From Cyanophora paradoxa (taxonomy: Eukaryota; Glaucocystophyceae; Cyanophorales; Cyanophoraceae): 64,000 nt of DNA. The DNA lies in assembly GCA_004431415.1 (NCBI GenBank), contig QPMI01000121.1, positions 124,001 through 188,000 on the forward strand. The letters run 5' to 3'. Made by a program: the position numbers and the translations under genes. The notes under the pieces were generated by a model. It was not told the origin of the DNA. It saw nothing but the letters and a program-made list of their open reading frames with translations, and did not search any database. How positions within the stretch are numbered: the first letter of the stretch is position 1; each line of letters opens with the position of its first letter. This document shows, in pieces, positions 53,041 through 64,000 of the stretch.

Positions 53041-53298
53041 CCGTAATCCAGAATATTAAGGTCTGCATTTTATTATGTCATCCCCAAATTATGTCGCCGA
53101 AAACTTGACATGACGACATAATTTGAGGACGACATAGTTGGACGTGCTTAGTGCTACCCCCCCAATTTACCGCCCCATACAAGCCTGAAAATTTCATGCC
53201 GACATAATTTGGGGACGTCATATTTCTCATAGAGACTCTGAGAAGGGTCCGGATTTCAAACGACATAAATTTGACCGTCATATTTTCCTGGATTACGG
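53041..53298. mobile_element. 258-bp MITE with TA target duplication (family 3)
   Basis: The ends are CCGTAATCCAG and its complement CTGGATTACGG, each bordered by TA (53039-53040 and 53299-53300). Inside, the word CGACATAATTTGGGGACGTCA recurs in both orientations at about 53075, 53115, 53192 and, degraded, 53260. There is no ORF. The structure is that of a non-autonomous Tc1/mariner-like element. Confidence 0.75.
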
Positions 53299-53879
53299 TA
53301 TACATGTGGGCCGGTGATGTGGCCGCCGGCCGGTAACTTAGTAATAACTTAGTAATAACGTACTTGAAAACATTCAATTATTGTCTCTCTATACGAGTCG
53401 CCGACTCGCTGAAATTCGTGAAATTCGTTGAAACGGTGCGTGAAAAAAACGATATGAACAGCGACACAAAAACCGTTTTTTTTCAGTACACACAAATATG
53501 GATAGGATCCGGAGAAATTCGGAAGTTTAATTTGTGAATCATGGCATGCACATGCATGTGATATCGATGCATGAACGGTGGTGGTCCTGGTGGATCATCC
53601 GATACTGTTCGCCAAACGTTCAACGGTTTATCGCGCTGACTATTAATCACCGAGACTCTGGATTTCTCCTGTGGCGCCAATGCCGCGCGCGCCATACAAA
53701 AGCGGCAGTTTACCGGCGTTTAGCCCTACGGTCCGTAGTGACTCCCTACCCCTTGAGAATTGCCGCGGCTCTAACTTAGTGAATTGCCGAATTTATTCGG
53801 CTTCGAATTCTCAGCATGCAATTTACGGTCATTTAAAATTCCGGGCCGGGTCCTCCGCGGCCGACTCTCGTCGCCGAGT

Positions 53880-54010
53880 CGTCGGACCCTAAATCCAAGG
53901 CTCGGAGGGCCCGAGCCTCCGACTCCGACGCCCTCCTGGGAGGGCCGGAACTCGGGGCCCGGGCCCGGAGTCCCGGACTCCGGACTCCGGAGTCCGGAGT
54001 CGAGGGGGAG
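53880..54010. repeat. GGACTCC palindromic tract
   Basis: Overlapping GGACTCCGGACTCC and GGAGTCCGGAGTC words lie next to CTAGTACTAG, the same style as 23812-24012. Confidence 0.6.
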
Positions 54011-54028
54011 TCTACTAGTACTAGTCTA

Positions 54029-54277
54029 CTGTAAACGTACTAATATCCGCCAGCGCTTTAATTCGACAAAACCCGAAAATCCTGTCGAAAATTAGTCCGC
54101 CAGCGTCTTGATTTCGACACCCTGCGACTTCGCCATAGAGAGGTCAGCCGCTGCTACCCCTCTCTCCATACAAAGGCTTAATTCGCCAGGCTGACGCCAG
54201 CGTCAAATATTCGACAGCGCGAGGGTCTGGCGAATATAGTCGAAATTAAACGCTGGCGGAAATTCGTACGTTGACAG
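54029..54277. mobile_element. 249-bp MITE with long inverted ends and TA target duplication (family 2)
   Basis: The terminal repeats are about 40 bp: CTGTAAACGTACTAATATCC at the left and, on the other strand, CTGTCAACGTACGAATTTCC at the right, both followed by GCCAGCG. TA borders lie at 54027-54028 and 54278-54279. A diverged copy is at 24100-24302. Confidence 0.8.
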
Positions 54278-54327
54278 TAGTAGCTGTCCTCCAATGGACC
54301 TCCACTGCACTGGGAGACAGAAATTAA

Positions 54328-54515
54328 GTTTACCATATGGTAAACTTAGGGGGTGGTAAAGGTGTGCCGTTTGCGTTACCACACGGTAAAGTCAGGGTGG
54401 TAAAGTTGGGGTGGTAAAGTTGGGGTGGTAAAGTTGGGGTGGTAAAGTCAGGGTGGTAAAGTTGGGGTGGTAAAGTCAGGGTGGTAAAGTTGGGGTGGTA
54501 AAGTCAGGGGGGGGG
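54328..54515. repeat. 21-bp palindrome and 15-bp minisatellite
   Basis: AGTTTACCATATGGTAAACT is a perfect palindrome. It is followed by about eight units of GGTGGTAAAGTTGGG, alternating with GGTGGTAAAGTCAGG, ending in a G run. Confidence 0.8.
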
Positions 54516-54758
54516 GTGTAGCGTTTCGGTGCAGCGGTTCGTTTTTTTTTACTGTTTTTTTATTTTTTTTGTCAATGCTATCTATATCAATCCATCTGGG
54601 AGAGACACTGCGCACGATGTGCTCTATTCTATCTAATCGGTATGATGTTTGCTCATGCTTTGAGTTCCTGGAATCTGGGACGGAATTCTTCTTAGCTGGA
54701 CGGGTGGACATGGGCCCGGGGTGTGCGCATGCGGGCAGGCAGGATGAGCACCAGATCA

Positions 54759-57700
54759 TTACTCCAGCTCATCTTGACCAATCTGGCTGCGGCGCGCAGT
54801 TATCTCGTCCTCGTCCGACGACATGCCGGACTCATCGACATCAGGAATATTTGGTGCCACTGCTGCAGATGATTGCCCCATGGCAAGTGAGGCCAGGACG
54901 TCCAGTCGCTCTGAACGTGATGAAGATTCTTGCTGAAGTTTCGCGTCCATTGCAGTCTCATCCTGCATCATGGTGTTGCAGCTCCGACACAAGGAGAGGA
55001 AAGTAAAAGAGTGAACGAACCTGGAGACGGACATTAGCGTCCTTGAAGAAACGACCGTAATCGGCAGTCGCTCTTTCGAACTCGGGATTCTGAACGCGAT
55101 GGAGCGAAGAATCGGCTTCAAATCGGCGCGCGATCTCTGCCTCATCAGCCTCGTCCTGTCGATGGCGAGATTGCTGCTCGACCTGCTCAGCCTGAAGCTT
55201 CTTCGTGTCCCCGTCATTCGAATTCTGACTGTCTTGTGTGGCTGCTTCCGTCTTTTTCCTCATCTCCTCCTCCTCCTGCTGCCTCTTGTCCTTCCGCGCT
55301 TCCCTGTCAGCTTCAAAGGCTTCGCGGTACACCCATTGCTCAATGACCCAGTCTTCAGGCACATGAATCTACGGAATCATGGGTCAAGTGCTTGCCGTCC
55401 AGTATTTTCATATACTTAAGCTTCTTACCACGTCACTGCGACTCTTTGCCAGCAAATCGTGCAGCTTGTTGCTTGAGCCGAATCCGAGCTTATCAGCGAC
55501 CAAAGTCGGTGGCGTCGGCGAAACTCCAAGCCAGTATGCCCTGAACAAAAGACGTCAAACAAGTCGCGGAATTTTGCATTATTGATGCGCAGTCACATCA
55601 TATCCTGATCCGCGACTGTGTCTTTCAGAGGAGTATACACTTCCGTAGGATGGATACTCTTGAAGATCGTATTCTTGCAAGCATGGCGCGTACCTGCGTT
55701 GGAGAATCATAAAACTAATGCTAGATTGCGAGAAAGACAACAACTGAAAGGCGCACGACCCCCAAACATGAAATGGCCTGGCTTCGTGCGGAATCCGAGG
55801 AAAGCGGGAACAAGGAAGCCTTTCTCGGTCTTCTCCCAGTGCGTTACGACAACGCCGTCAGCGGTCCGCTCCTCGAGATTGTATTCCAGCCGGAGGTCAG
55901 AACGAATAGCATCTTCTGACCAGAAGGGAGGCTCGGACTCGTGAACGTTTCCAGATCCCGGCTGGCGGCGGGCGGCTGAAACAGGGAGTTTGACGAGGAC
56001 CCGCTGGTTCCGGTCCCCTTTTTCCTCGTTGTGCACTTTATGCGAGTCGAAATCCAAGTCTTCTTTGAGCTTGAGAGCAGCTTGCACATCACGACGGAGT
56101 CGCTGGTCATCCGTCTTGCTTCGCTTGGCTTTCGGAGCATCCAGCTGCGGCGTATGCAAGTTAATGAGTAGACAAACGTAACCGGCGAGTATCACCCACA
56201 CCGCCGATGACGAGCTGGAATTCAGCGAATCTTGATCAGACCCCCCCCCCCCCCCCCCCTCTCTCTCTCTCTGTCTCTCACTGAAAAGAAAACCCCGAAA
56301 GAAGACACTCGAAAACCGCATTAAATAGAGAAGCAAACAGGCGCAAATGCAAATGCAATGCAACGCAAAGCGGCAATTGAGACGCAAGTGAATTCGCAAG
56401 TGTGACTTGAATGACTGGGTCCATCTCGAGCACCTAGCTGCACCGGTCAGGTTGCCGGGTTGCTGACCTGCCCGTGCACGTGGCGACTTCCTCTCTTTGC
56501 AGAAGCCCGGGCGCACGCCGTCCATCTCGAGCACCTAGCTGCACCGGTCAGGTTGCCGGGTTGCTGACCTGCCCGTGCACGTGGCGACTTCCTCTCTTTG
56601 CAGAAGCCCGGGCGCACGCCGTCCATCTCGAGCACCTAGCTGCACCGGTCAGGTTGCCGGGTTGCGGACCTGCCCGTGCACGTGGCGACTTCCTCTCTTT
56701 GCAGAAGCCCGGGCGCACGCCGTCCATCTCGAACACCTAGCTGCACCGGTCAGGTTGCCGGGTTGCGGACCTGCCCGTGCACGTGGCGACTTCCTCTCTT
56801 TGCAGAAGCCCGGGCGCACGCCGTCCATCTCGAACACCTAGCTGCACCGGTCAGGTTGCCGGGTTGCGGACCTGCCCGTGCACGTGGCGACTTCCTCTCT
56901 TTGCAGAAGCCCGGGCGCACGCCGTCCATCTCGAACACCTAGCTGCACCGGTCAGGTTGCCGGGTTGCTGACCTGCCCGTGCACGTGGCGACTTCCTCTC
57001 TTTGCAGAAGCCCGGGCGCACGCCGTCCATCTCGAGCACCTAGCTGCACCGGTCAGGTTGCCGGGTTGCTGACCTGCCCGTGCACGTGGCGACTTCCTCT
57101 CTTTGCAGAGGCCCGGGCGCACGCCGTCCATCTCGAGCACCTAGCTGCACCGGTCAGGTTGCCGGGTTGCGGACCTGCCCGTGCACGTGGCGACTTCCTC
57201 TCTTTGCAGAGGCCCGGGCGCACGCCGTCCATCTCGAACACCTAGCTGCACCGGTCAGGTTGCCGGGTTGCGGACCTGGCTCTGTCAATAATGGCTCCGA
57301 TGGTGTTCTGCAAAAACGCAAGCGCGAGAGCAGTGTGCAGGCACATGTATCTATGAACAACTAGATAGATGGAAAGAAAGGATGAAGAGCAAAGACAGCG
57401 GGTGAAGAGACATTGATTGACAGAGGGCACACGTTTTTCACAGAGGCGTCGTCGCCATCGTCGTCCTGATCCCTGTTCATTGAAGAAACGCAAATCATTA
57501 GTAACATATATATATTGACACAACGGAGGAGAAATCGCTCACTGATCTCTTGAGCTTCGAGCCCTCCTCCCTCCTCCTCCACCCCCTTGCACTTGTTTCC
57601 CCTTGCTGCCCGCGCCAGTTTGCTTGCTTACGGATGCAGATGCCTTGTTCCTCGGCTTCTTGGAGGCTACAGCACTATTGGCTTCGGTCTCCTCCTGCAT

Positions 57701-60700
57701 GTATGCTCGTTACAGATTCGATTTAAGGAATCGATAAAATTACGAAAGAACGGACGTGATCCATCAGAAGCAGGCCAGATGTTGGCTCGGATGCATTTGT
57801 GTCAACAGTGCTCTTTTGAAGAAGATTCCCTGCCCAGAAAATCGCTCGTTTCGCTCCGTTCGCCACTTGCATAGTCGGCTGCACCGGGACTGCAGTCATG
57901 AAACTAGCAACGAAAACGACCTTGGAAAGGTTACGTGACTTACAACCTGCGCGGCGCCAATCAGTCCAGTTGCACGTGATGTGCACAATCATAGAATCCT
58001 GACTGACCAGCTGCACCGTGATCTCTTTTGCGACGCCTTTCTTCATGTAGAAGTATGGAATCCGTTTCGGAACCCATCTTGGAGTGACAGATGTCACGAC
58101 AACCAGATCGTGGGCGCTCTGTGTGGCATCGCGAAGGGCCTCGTCATGACAACACGATTACTGGCGTTCACGAGGAAGCATTCAACGCATGCACCTCCTC
58201 CACTTGGAACAGGTTGGCCCGTGCAAGCTGCGGATTGACAAAAGATAAATCCACTCGGCCGACGTACAACCCTGTCCCGACTATCTCGGCTGTCGCATTC
58301 GGAGCCCCAGCGTGCATCAAGTCCACAAGCTCGAACTTTTTGAAGCGCATTAGACTGTCAGGAACCGCTTCCGGTGCAGTAAGGAACGGATTCACTGCGA
58401 AACGAAATCAGGTACGTCGAGATGTCGAATAATAAACGAGAAGTACTGAAGTCTCCGGGGCTGATGATCTGCTTAGAGAACTTTTCAACCTCTTTTGCCC
58501 GCTGAACTTCTTGGTGCAGCAGGCGTTTCATCTTTTTCGGGCCATTATACAAGGTTGCACCGTTCTGTCGCAAGAATGAGAACAATTTGGACAGCGCTTT
58601 AAAAATAATGGCTGGCACACAGCCACAGTTGTCCTCCATTCCGTGCTGCGACTTTGAACAAGATATCTCACATGACTCTTGAGCCAATCCATCGCAAGCT
58701 TTTCCGTGTACGGCTCCTGACGTGCGGGTGGCGGCGACTGATGATTAGGAAAACAAAAATATGAACCGGTGCTGGAGTTCCGTCAGGAACTCCTTCAGGA
58801 TAAACGCCGTTTGCCGTCATCGTGCAACAGGTGTACTTGAGGGCCAGAAGGATGCGTTGAATCAGCGCTGTGGCGGACAATCGGAATTCAAAAAGATATG
58901 ATATTCCGAAAAAGCGATTCGCACGGCTGAACGATGCCTTCATCTCAGCCCAAATGGGTTGCCCGAGTGCGTCCCAAATGGCCTGAAGATATACCAAGAA
59001 ATTGATACGAATAAAAGGAGACCGAGCATTGTGAACGAAGACTCGAGGATTCGTTTCGTCGCGCTTTCCGAGAAAAGAGAAGCCTGAGCGTGGTTGGGCG
59101 TTTTGCGATGGCCGGAAAGCAACCGAATTGAAATCCGAACCCAGCGGGACGTCCACGCAATTAACGCCCACAGGAAGCGTAGTGTCGTAGTTGTTTTCTC
59201 TGAGCTTCGCGAAGAGTGCAAGAAGAGCTTCACGCTGTGCATTCGGTACGACACGGATTTCATCAACGAATGAATCCAAGAACGGTCATGAAGAAAGCGA
59301 ACGGCCAAGGCGGATGACTGGTTTCTGCGACTCTGGTATTCAACGGTCCCAATCAGAAGTCTCACTGAAGCCTCCAGCTTCGCCGTGAAATCTGCAGGGA
59401 CTTGTGGACGGCCACTGAAGATCGTGTTCGAGACGTCTGCGGCTTTGATCATGCTTTGATTATGTGTGTGTTGGCTTTGAGATCCGCACCAAAAACGCTC
59501 ATAATATCGTTGACAAAAAACTGCACTTGAAGAGGCCAAAGCTCCTCTGGATCGTTTGCAGGCTTCCTGAGAACCGTAGCTGTTTGTGAGAGCGTAAGTA
59601 TTCCAATGGGCGATTGAAAACAGCAATCGAGTTCACCCCACGCGTTGACTTTACTGCGGCTGCTCGAAAGGCGGTGCGCAGCGAGGCTCGCGTATGAGTT
59701 CTCCTTCTCCGACCCCTCGCGATCGGAGCCTTCGTTGTTGTTCTCATCGCTCTTCAAAAGGATTGCTGTCGACGATTTGCCGACTGAATTCAAGCTCTCT
59801 TCCGTCGGAATCTGCACTTCCCATCAGCTAACGATAGCGAAACTCTTCAACAGAACCACATTTCGAGCAGCAGTTTTCGCTGAATTCAAAGTCGAAGCAG
59901 TTTTCGCTGAATACAAAGTCGAAGCAGTTTTCGCTGAATACAAAGTCTGCTTTCACGAAAAAATGGGCGTAAGCGTCGCGGAGGAACAAAATTGCAGACA
60001 TAGAGAAAGACAGCACCTTCAAATGACCTCTCCCTTCAGCAGTCTGAGGGCAAAGCATCGACCAGATTTTTAGCAATCGGCAGTATCGAAATCGAAAAAG
60101 TGAAACAGCAGAAAGACACCTTCAGCGAAGAAAGAATCGCAGCCTCCTGTACAATATTTCCGCCAGAGGAGGATGCTTCCTGAAAGCAACAGCAACGGCA
60201 AACGTTTCAGCACTCGGGCATCAGCATTCGAACGCTCGAATTGCCGAAAGACACCGTCAAAGGAGTTCTGGAGCGGCCGCCAGAGGAGTTTTCGGGCTGC
60301 AAATGAGAAGAAAGCTCTTGGCATCGGCTTTCAAGTCCTGAAAGCGCTGGGATGCATGCACACCGCTGGAACGGGAGTCGACGCGTGCGCGGACTTCGGT
60401 TCGAGGCCTTTGCTTCGGTTTCCACAGCTCGGGACCTTTCCAATACCTGAACATGTAGTATTAGCTGTGATTTCTGCGGGGTCGAAGTAGCCTGCGTACA
60501 TTCAACGCAAGTATTTCTGGCCAGAGTGTGTTTCCTGGCCGCTTCTTGACTCTCTTCCAGAAGAGCATCAACATTTGAAGGATCCATCTCAACTTCGTCT
60601 GCCAGCAAGTCACAGGAGCTGTACGGGGAATTATCATTTCGCAAGACAGCTTCGTTTTTCCAAAACGGATGCGCACGTGATTGAGGCCAAGCGTTTATCG

Positions 60701-61226
60701 ATGCCGCGAACATGCCGAACAGCAGCAAAAAGCTCTCTTACGCTTTTCATCGCGTCGTCGAGAACAGACGGAATGACGATTTTGCCAGATATCGGCACCA
60801 CTCCGTTCACAGCTTCGACTGCAGCTAGAAAAGCTCGTTCAACCTCCAAAAACCTGTTTGGAACCAGGCCCGTTGGTCTGATCGCGACGATTGCATAGCT
60901 ATAGAAAGGAATCTAACGAGGGCGCACGTTTTCGTATCATAGTTCATGTGCACGGCCGCGGGTTCTGCACGTCCACAATCTCTGCGCAGATTATCACACG
61001 TTTGCAACTGCGGCATATCCACAGCGTACGCGTACTCATAGACTTTCTGGAGCTCATCGAACAACGCAGTCCTCGCCTTGAACACATTTGCTTTCAGCGC
61101 TACGATTACTGCGCAGGGTTGGTAGGCTTGGTAGAGCGCATGCACAGAAGCGTAACATAGTACAGGAATGCGCACCACTTGCAGAGCTAGCTGCCGCCGG
61201 GATCGCCGGCAACGCATGCACGCCAC
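54759..61226 (-). CDS. Multi-exon gene of unknown function
   Basis: Exons of coding quality are followed from a tentative ATG at 61226 (MACMRCRRSRRQLALQVVRI). They encode FDELQKVYEYAYAVDMPQLQ (61000-61060), VERAFLAAVEAVNGVVPISG (60780-60845), MDPSNVDALLEESQEAARKH (60520-60590), WGELDCCFQSPIGILTLSQT (59575-59640), FTAKLEASVRLLIGTVEYQS (59340-59400), MDSFVDEIRVVPNAQREALL (59220-59279), AIWDALGQPIWAEMKASFSR (58920-58985), CGCVPAIIFKALSKLFSFLR (58570-58630), FKKFELVDLMHAGAPNATAE (58285-58345), VPKRIPYFYMKKGVAKEITV (58015-58075), RRDVQAALKLKEDLDFDSHK (56040-56100), WLGVSPTPPTLVADKLGFGS (55475-55535) and PEDWVIEQWVYREAFEADRE (55300-55360). It ends with an acidic tail (ESGMSSDEDE), stop 54759-54761. 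Lys/Arg-rich linkers (57560-57670) suggest nuclear location. No domain is recognised. It sits head-to-head with a transposase gene and could be an accessory gene of the same element; some 5' exon joins are uncertain. Confidence 0.5.
56421..57280. repeat. 101-bp tandem array, about 8.5 units, in an intron
   Basis: GGTTGCCGGGTTGC recurs every 101 bp from about 56450 to 57258 (nine times). Units are nearly identical; the main variants are GCTGACC versus GCGGACC and GAGCACC versus GAACACC. The array lies in the intron of the minus-strand gene between about 57400 and 56150. Because 101 is not a multiple of three, the short ORFs in it are not coding. Confidence 0.9.
59872..59952. repeat. 27-bp repeat, three copies
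   Basis: GCAGTTTTCGCTGAATACAA followed by AGTCGAA is repeated three times, the first with TTC in place of TAC. It lies within the span of the minus-strand gene, probably in an intron. Confidence 0.75.
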
Positions 61227-61435
61227 TGGTGCTCACTGGCGGCCGCTGGCTGGCCATTTGGGCAGCCAAGTCTGCGAGACAGCGCTTAGTGACATTCTGT
61301 TGATGTCTCATCGCCCTGCTACAGGTGCGCATCTCATCGCTAGCGGCACACTACAGGTGGGCAGACTGGTGTTCCGGGCTTCGGAAAACTCCGATCGCAC
61401 TAGAACAAGACTAAGGACACTAAGGAGAGCTCCAG
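61227..61435. promoter_or_regulatory. Divergent 5' region between the unknown gene and the transposase
   Basis: The two inferred starts face away from each other across about 210 bp. No core promoter motif is evident. Confidence 0.3.
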
Positions 61436-64000
61436 ATGCTTACGGATGGTCGAGATGCTCCACGCCGACGTTTTCAAACTGCGCAGTGTACCCCCCCGCC
61501 CGGGCGGGGGGGGGGGTGGAACTTGGAGGTGAAGCACCGCGGCATGCAGCGCTTAGAGCGACAGCGGTGCGAATGTCAGAAGTGTCAAGGCAAGTTAGTG
61601 CGCCCGGAGGTTTTCAATGCACATCAACTGCTAGCACACACCGGTTTCAGTAGCAGCGATCGGCAAGTCGAGTGCACTTGCTCGCGCTGCAACGGAAAGC
61701 GCGTCTCGTCTTGGGTGCAAAGGATACATTTGCATCTAGACAAATATGGATCCAGTCTAGTTGAGCAGGCTGCCCGGAGAGCTCCTGTAAGCGATTTCGT
61801 TCCTTTCGTAGCCGAAGTTCTTGACGTACCGGTACCGATCCCGACAATTTCGCTTCGAGCGGTACTGAGAAACAAAAGATCAGCAGCCTCGGCAGCACTT
61901 CAATGTGCAAGTACCGAGCCAGCTATAGGCAATTCGAAACGCAAACGTGTCAACAAGAAACTTGCTCATATGCTGCGAAGGTTGGGTAGATATCATGACC
62001 GTATTGGTCCTCAAGATACCGGCAATGAAGAAGAACCTGAATCACCTATCGTCAATGGCATCGATGGCGATGATCAACGTGATCATGATGAGCCTTTAGA
62101 CGACCCAGCCGCAAAGGAAGGCCAAGCGGACGACAAACCTGCAGACCAAGCTGGTCTGGATCAAGTGGAACAAGGCAATGAGTCGGATCATGATCAGGAC
62201 GCAGCGCTCGACGGTTCAGATGATGAATGCAATACCGATAGCCACAGTTTCTATTCTGAGCCTCTTTTCGAGGGCTGTAAAGTGACGGTGCGTGAAGCAT
62301 CATTGAATATATTGCATTATATCGGCTTGATTGGCTCTTACTGTTCTCTAGCGCATGGATTACATCACTTTTTGCCTCGCATTGAAGAAACGCTTTACAC
62401 AAGCACCTGTGGAGATGTTTGCATCAATCAATGCGGCTGTGTCTCTTATCATTGAGGGCCAGCGAACTGCAACGAAGCAGCTTGGGTCTTGGAAGAGAAT
62501 GGTTCGAGAAATCCAAGAATTCGTAGCGGTAAATGATCAACCACTCTCCTTTAATCAGCCTTTAACGTTCACGTTCGCCTGCTCAGCCCTCCGTCACTTT
62601 TAGGACGTGTGGGTATAAAGAGACGAAGCACAAGGTAGCGATTTGCAAGACAGTCTGGATGGAAGACGGGACTGTTCCTCCAAATACGCTCTGCGAGTGT
62701 GGCCAGTCCACCTATGCCGATGGTGTGGTGGGCTTCTATTTTGATCCGACCCGGAGTTTCCAGCAACTTCTCAACAGTCCGTCGTATTATCCCCGGTTCC
62801 AGTGCGTGCATTGGAATATTCCGATGCGGACAGGACTGATGAATTCGAAATGTACACAATGGCGTCCAGTTACGGCGTTCGCACAATACAGGTTGGGGGT
62901 GAACGTGTTCCAGATTACTACTTGCGGTCACAAGATTCCGACATCCAACAGCTCACTGGAGACTTTGTTCAGTCCAGACTGTTCGCAGCTCTTCACGAGG
63001 AGGGCTGCGTGCGCATTTCTGACGGCCTTGGAGTTGTGTGCGCATACTCTACAGATTCCGCAGTGACGCACAGCTGGTCAGTTCCACACCCACAGCTTAT
63101 TATGATTTCTGGGCTCTAATGGCGTGCTTCTAGGTCCCACGGCGGCTCTTTCACCCCTGTGTTTGTGATACCTATGTCTGCGCATCCTAATTGGCGGTGC
63201 GTGATCATGAGCTCCCTTCCGGCTTTTTCTCATTTCTCTCACATTGTTCCGCTCAGCACTGCGATGCAACGCCTTGTTTTTCTCATAGATGGGAAGCCGA
63301 GAAACTTTGATGGAATGTTCCGCGTATTCCTTACACCGTGGCTTGTTGCCAACCAGCCGCCATCCCCAGGAGTCCCCGCTCGTGAAAGCCAAGGGTTTGC
63401 AAGCGTCTCAATCTGTAACTTCCTTTCAATCTTTCAATACTGTTGTGCAGAGTGGGGTTTTGCAATCCTCTCACCGGCAAACCGGACAAAGCCTACTTCA
63501 CAATGGCTCTCAATATCGATGACCTCCCCGGATGCGCAACGGCATTTATGATAAGTTCGCGTAACGCATCCTTGCCCGGCTTTGTATTCAAGGACAGGCT
63601 TAACATTTCTGCAGCATCGCACAGTGGCGAGCATGGCCATCCGCTTCGCAAGGTGGATTTCTGGAAAACGCAAAGCAAAACCGCCGGGAAAAACATGTTT
63701 CAAGCACACGATCTCCCGCTCAAACACTGGATGCGGGAGTTATGCGCACTGACCAAGGATGATGATAAACCTCCATCCGCCCGAACGGACTACTGCATGG
63801 TGCATCGAGCCAACGGACCGAAAAGGTCACACTGCAGCTGTTCTGACGTCCTTCGGTACAGCGAGCCGACGGATATGCTGTAGAGATCCAACGCCAACGA
63901 TGGTTTCGGAGAGAGATTACGCAAACAGCGTTTGTGCAATTTGTGAAGACGCAAACCTTCGGTAAACGTTTAGTTATGGATATGAGTACACATCCTTCGA
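61436..64000 (+). CDS. Tnp2-type DDE transposase (CACTA/Plavaka-like), 3' truncated by window
   Basis: The first exon has two Cys modules, RCECQKCQGKLV and CTCSRCNGKRVSSWVQRIHL (61565-61735), as at the N-terminus of Tnp2/Plavaka transposases. A Lys/Arg-rich segment and an Asp/Glu-rich segment (62030-62230) follow. An intron (about 62281-62350) leads to MDYITFCLALKKRFTQAPVE. A second intron (about 62531-62587) leads to SVTFRTCGYKETKHKVAICK and NTLCECGQSTYADG, a zinc-ribbon-like block typical of the family, then a counterpart of its RLFRSP/RWH segment. Further matches are FVQSRLFAALHEEGCVRISD (62957-63020), GGSFTPVFVIPMSAHPNWRC (63140-63200) and DGKPRNFDGMFRVFLTPWL. The start is the ATG at 61436, or 61544 (MQRLERQRCECQ). 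Near 62790-62805 the frame changes without a clear intron, so this copy may be broken. The catalytic part lies mostly beyond the window. Confidence 0.6.
61492..61514. repeat. CCCGCCCGGGCGGG palindrome
   Basis: A C run and G run flank CCCGGG, forming a strong hairpin just upstream of the ATG at 61544. This argues that the true start may be 61544. Confidence 0.5.

Noticed and set aside
56421-57280. CRISPR-like array
   Set aside because: Units are contiguous and identical with no distinct spacers, and the host DNA is eukaryotic; this is a tandem repeat.

Overview
This window is nuclear DNA from a unicellular eukaryote. The genes carry many short GT-AG introns, and the ZIP, Golgi pH regulator, diflavin reductase and F-box genes are of eukaryotic type. 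No prokaryotic gene structure was seen. An alga or related protist fits best. A glaucophyte such as Cyanophora is only a weak guess, and nothing in the window fixes the taxon.

Composition is a mosaic. Very GC-rich, gene-dense blocks (about 1-3.8 kb, 4.6-21 kb and 37-49.8 kb) alternate with blocks of more balanced composition (about 21-37 kb and 49.8-64 kb) that hold repeats, small transposons, a filamin-like/VWA gene and a transposase.

Layout. 1-3760 (+): the 3' part of a surface-type protein with two internal repeats and one C-terminal membrane helix. 4599-7636 (-): a ZIP-family metal transporter. 7895-8490 (-): a decayed inverted copy of the 3' end of the ankyrin gene. 8676-12522 (-): an F-box/leucine-rich-repeat protein, divergent across 127 bp from a giant ankyrin-repeat gene at 12650-21077 (+). 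21078-24886: repeats and two small TA-flanked elements. 24887-36746 (+): a gene with about a dozen filamin-like domains followed by a VWA domain, containing a nearly identical tandem array of two-exon units of about 1.47 kb. 36747-37378: a rearranged, duplicated tail-to-tail junction. 37379-41951 (-): Golgi pH regulator (GPHR/GPR89 family) in about 19 exons. About 42552-42876 (+): a small protein with a duplicated motif. 43497-46560 (-): NADPH-dependent diflavin reductase (NDOR1/Tah18). About 47350-49767 (+): a coiled-coil protein. 49768-54758: repeats, MITE-like elements and a minisatellite. 54759-61226 (-): a multi-exon gene of unknown function carrying a 101-bp tandem array in one intron. 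61436 to the window end (+): a Tnp2-type transposase.

The genes do not form a pathway. Most are core eukaryotic housekeeping functions: metal uptake, Golgi ion balance, Fe-S assembly electron transfer, and ubiquitin-ligase substrate choice. The most unusual material is the recent exon-intron array of the filamin-like/VWA gene, a pervasive excess of short self-complementary words in intergenic, intronic and even coding DNA, and the 101-bp array whose every unit contains a perfect mini-intron.

Exon boundaries were assigned by eye. Gene spans are the outer limits of the inferred coding sequence, not single open frames.
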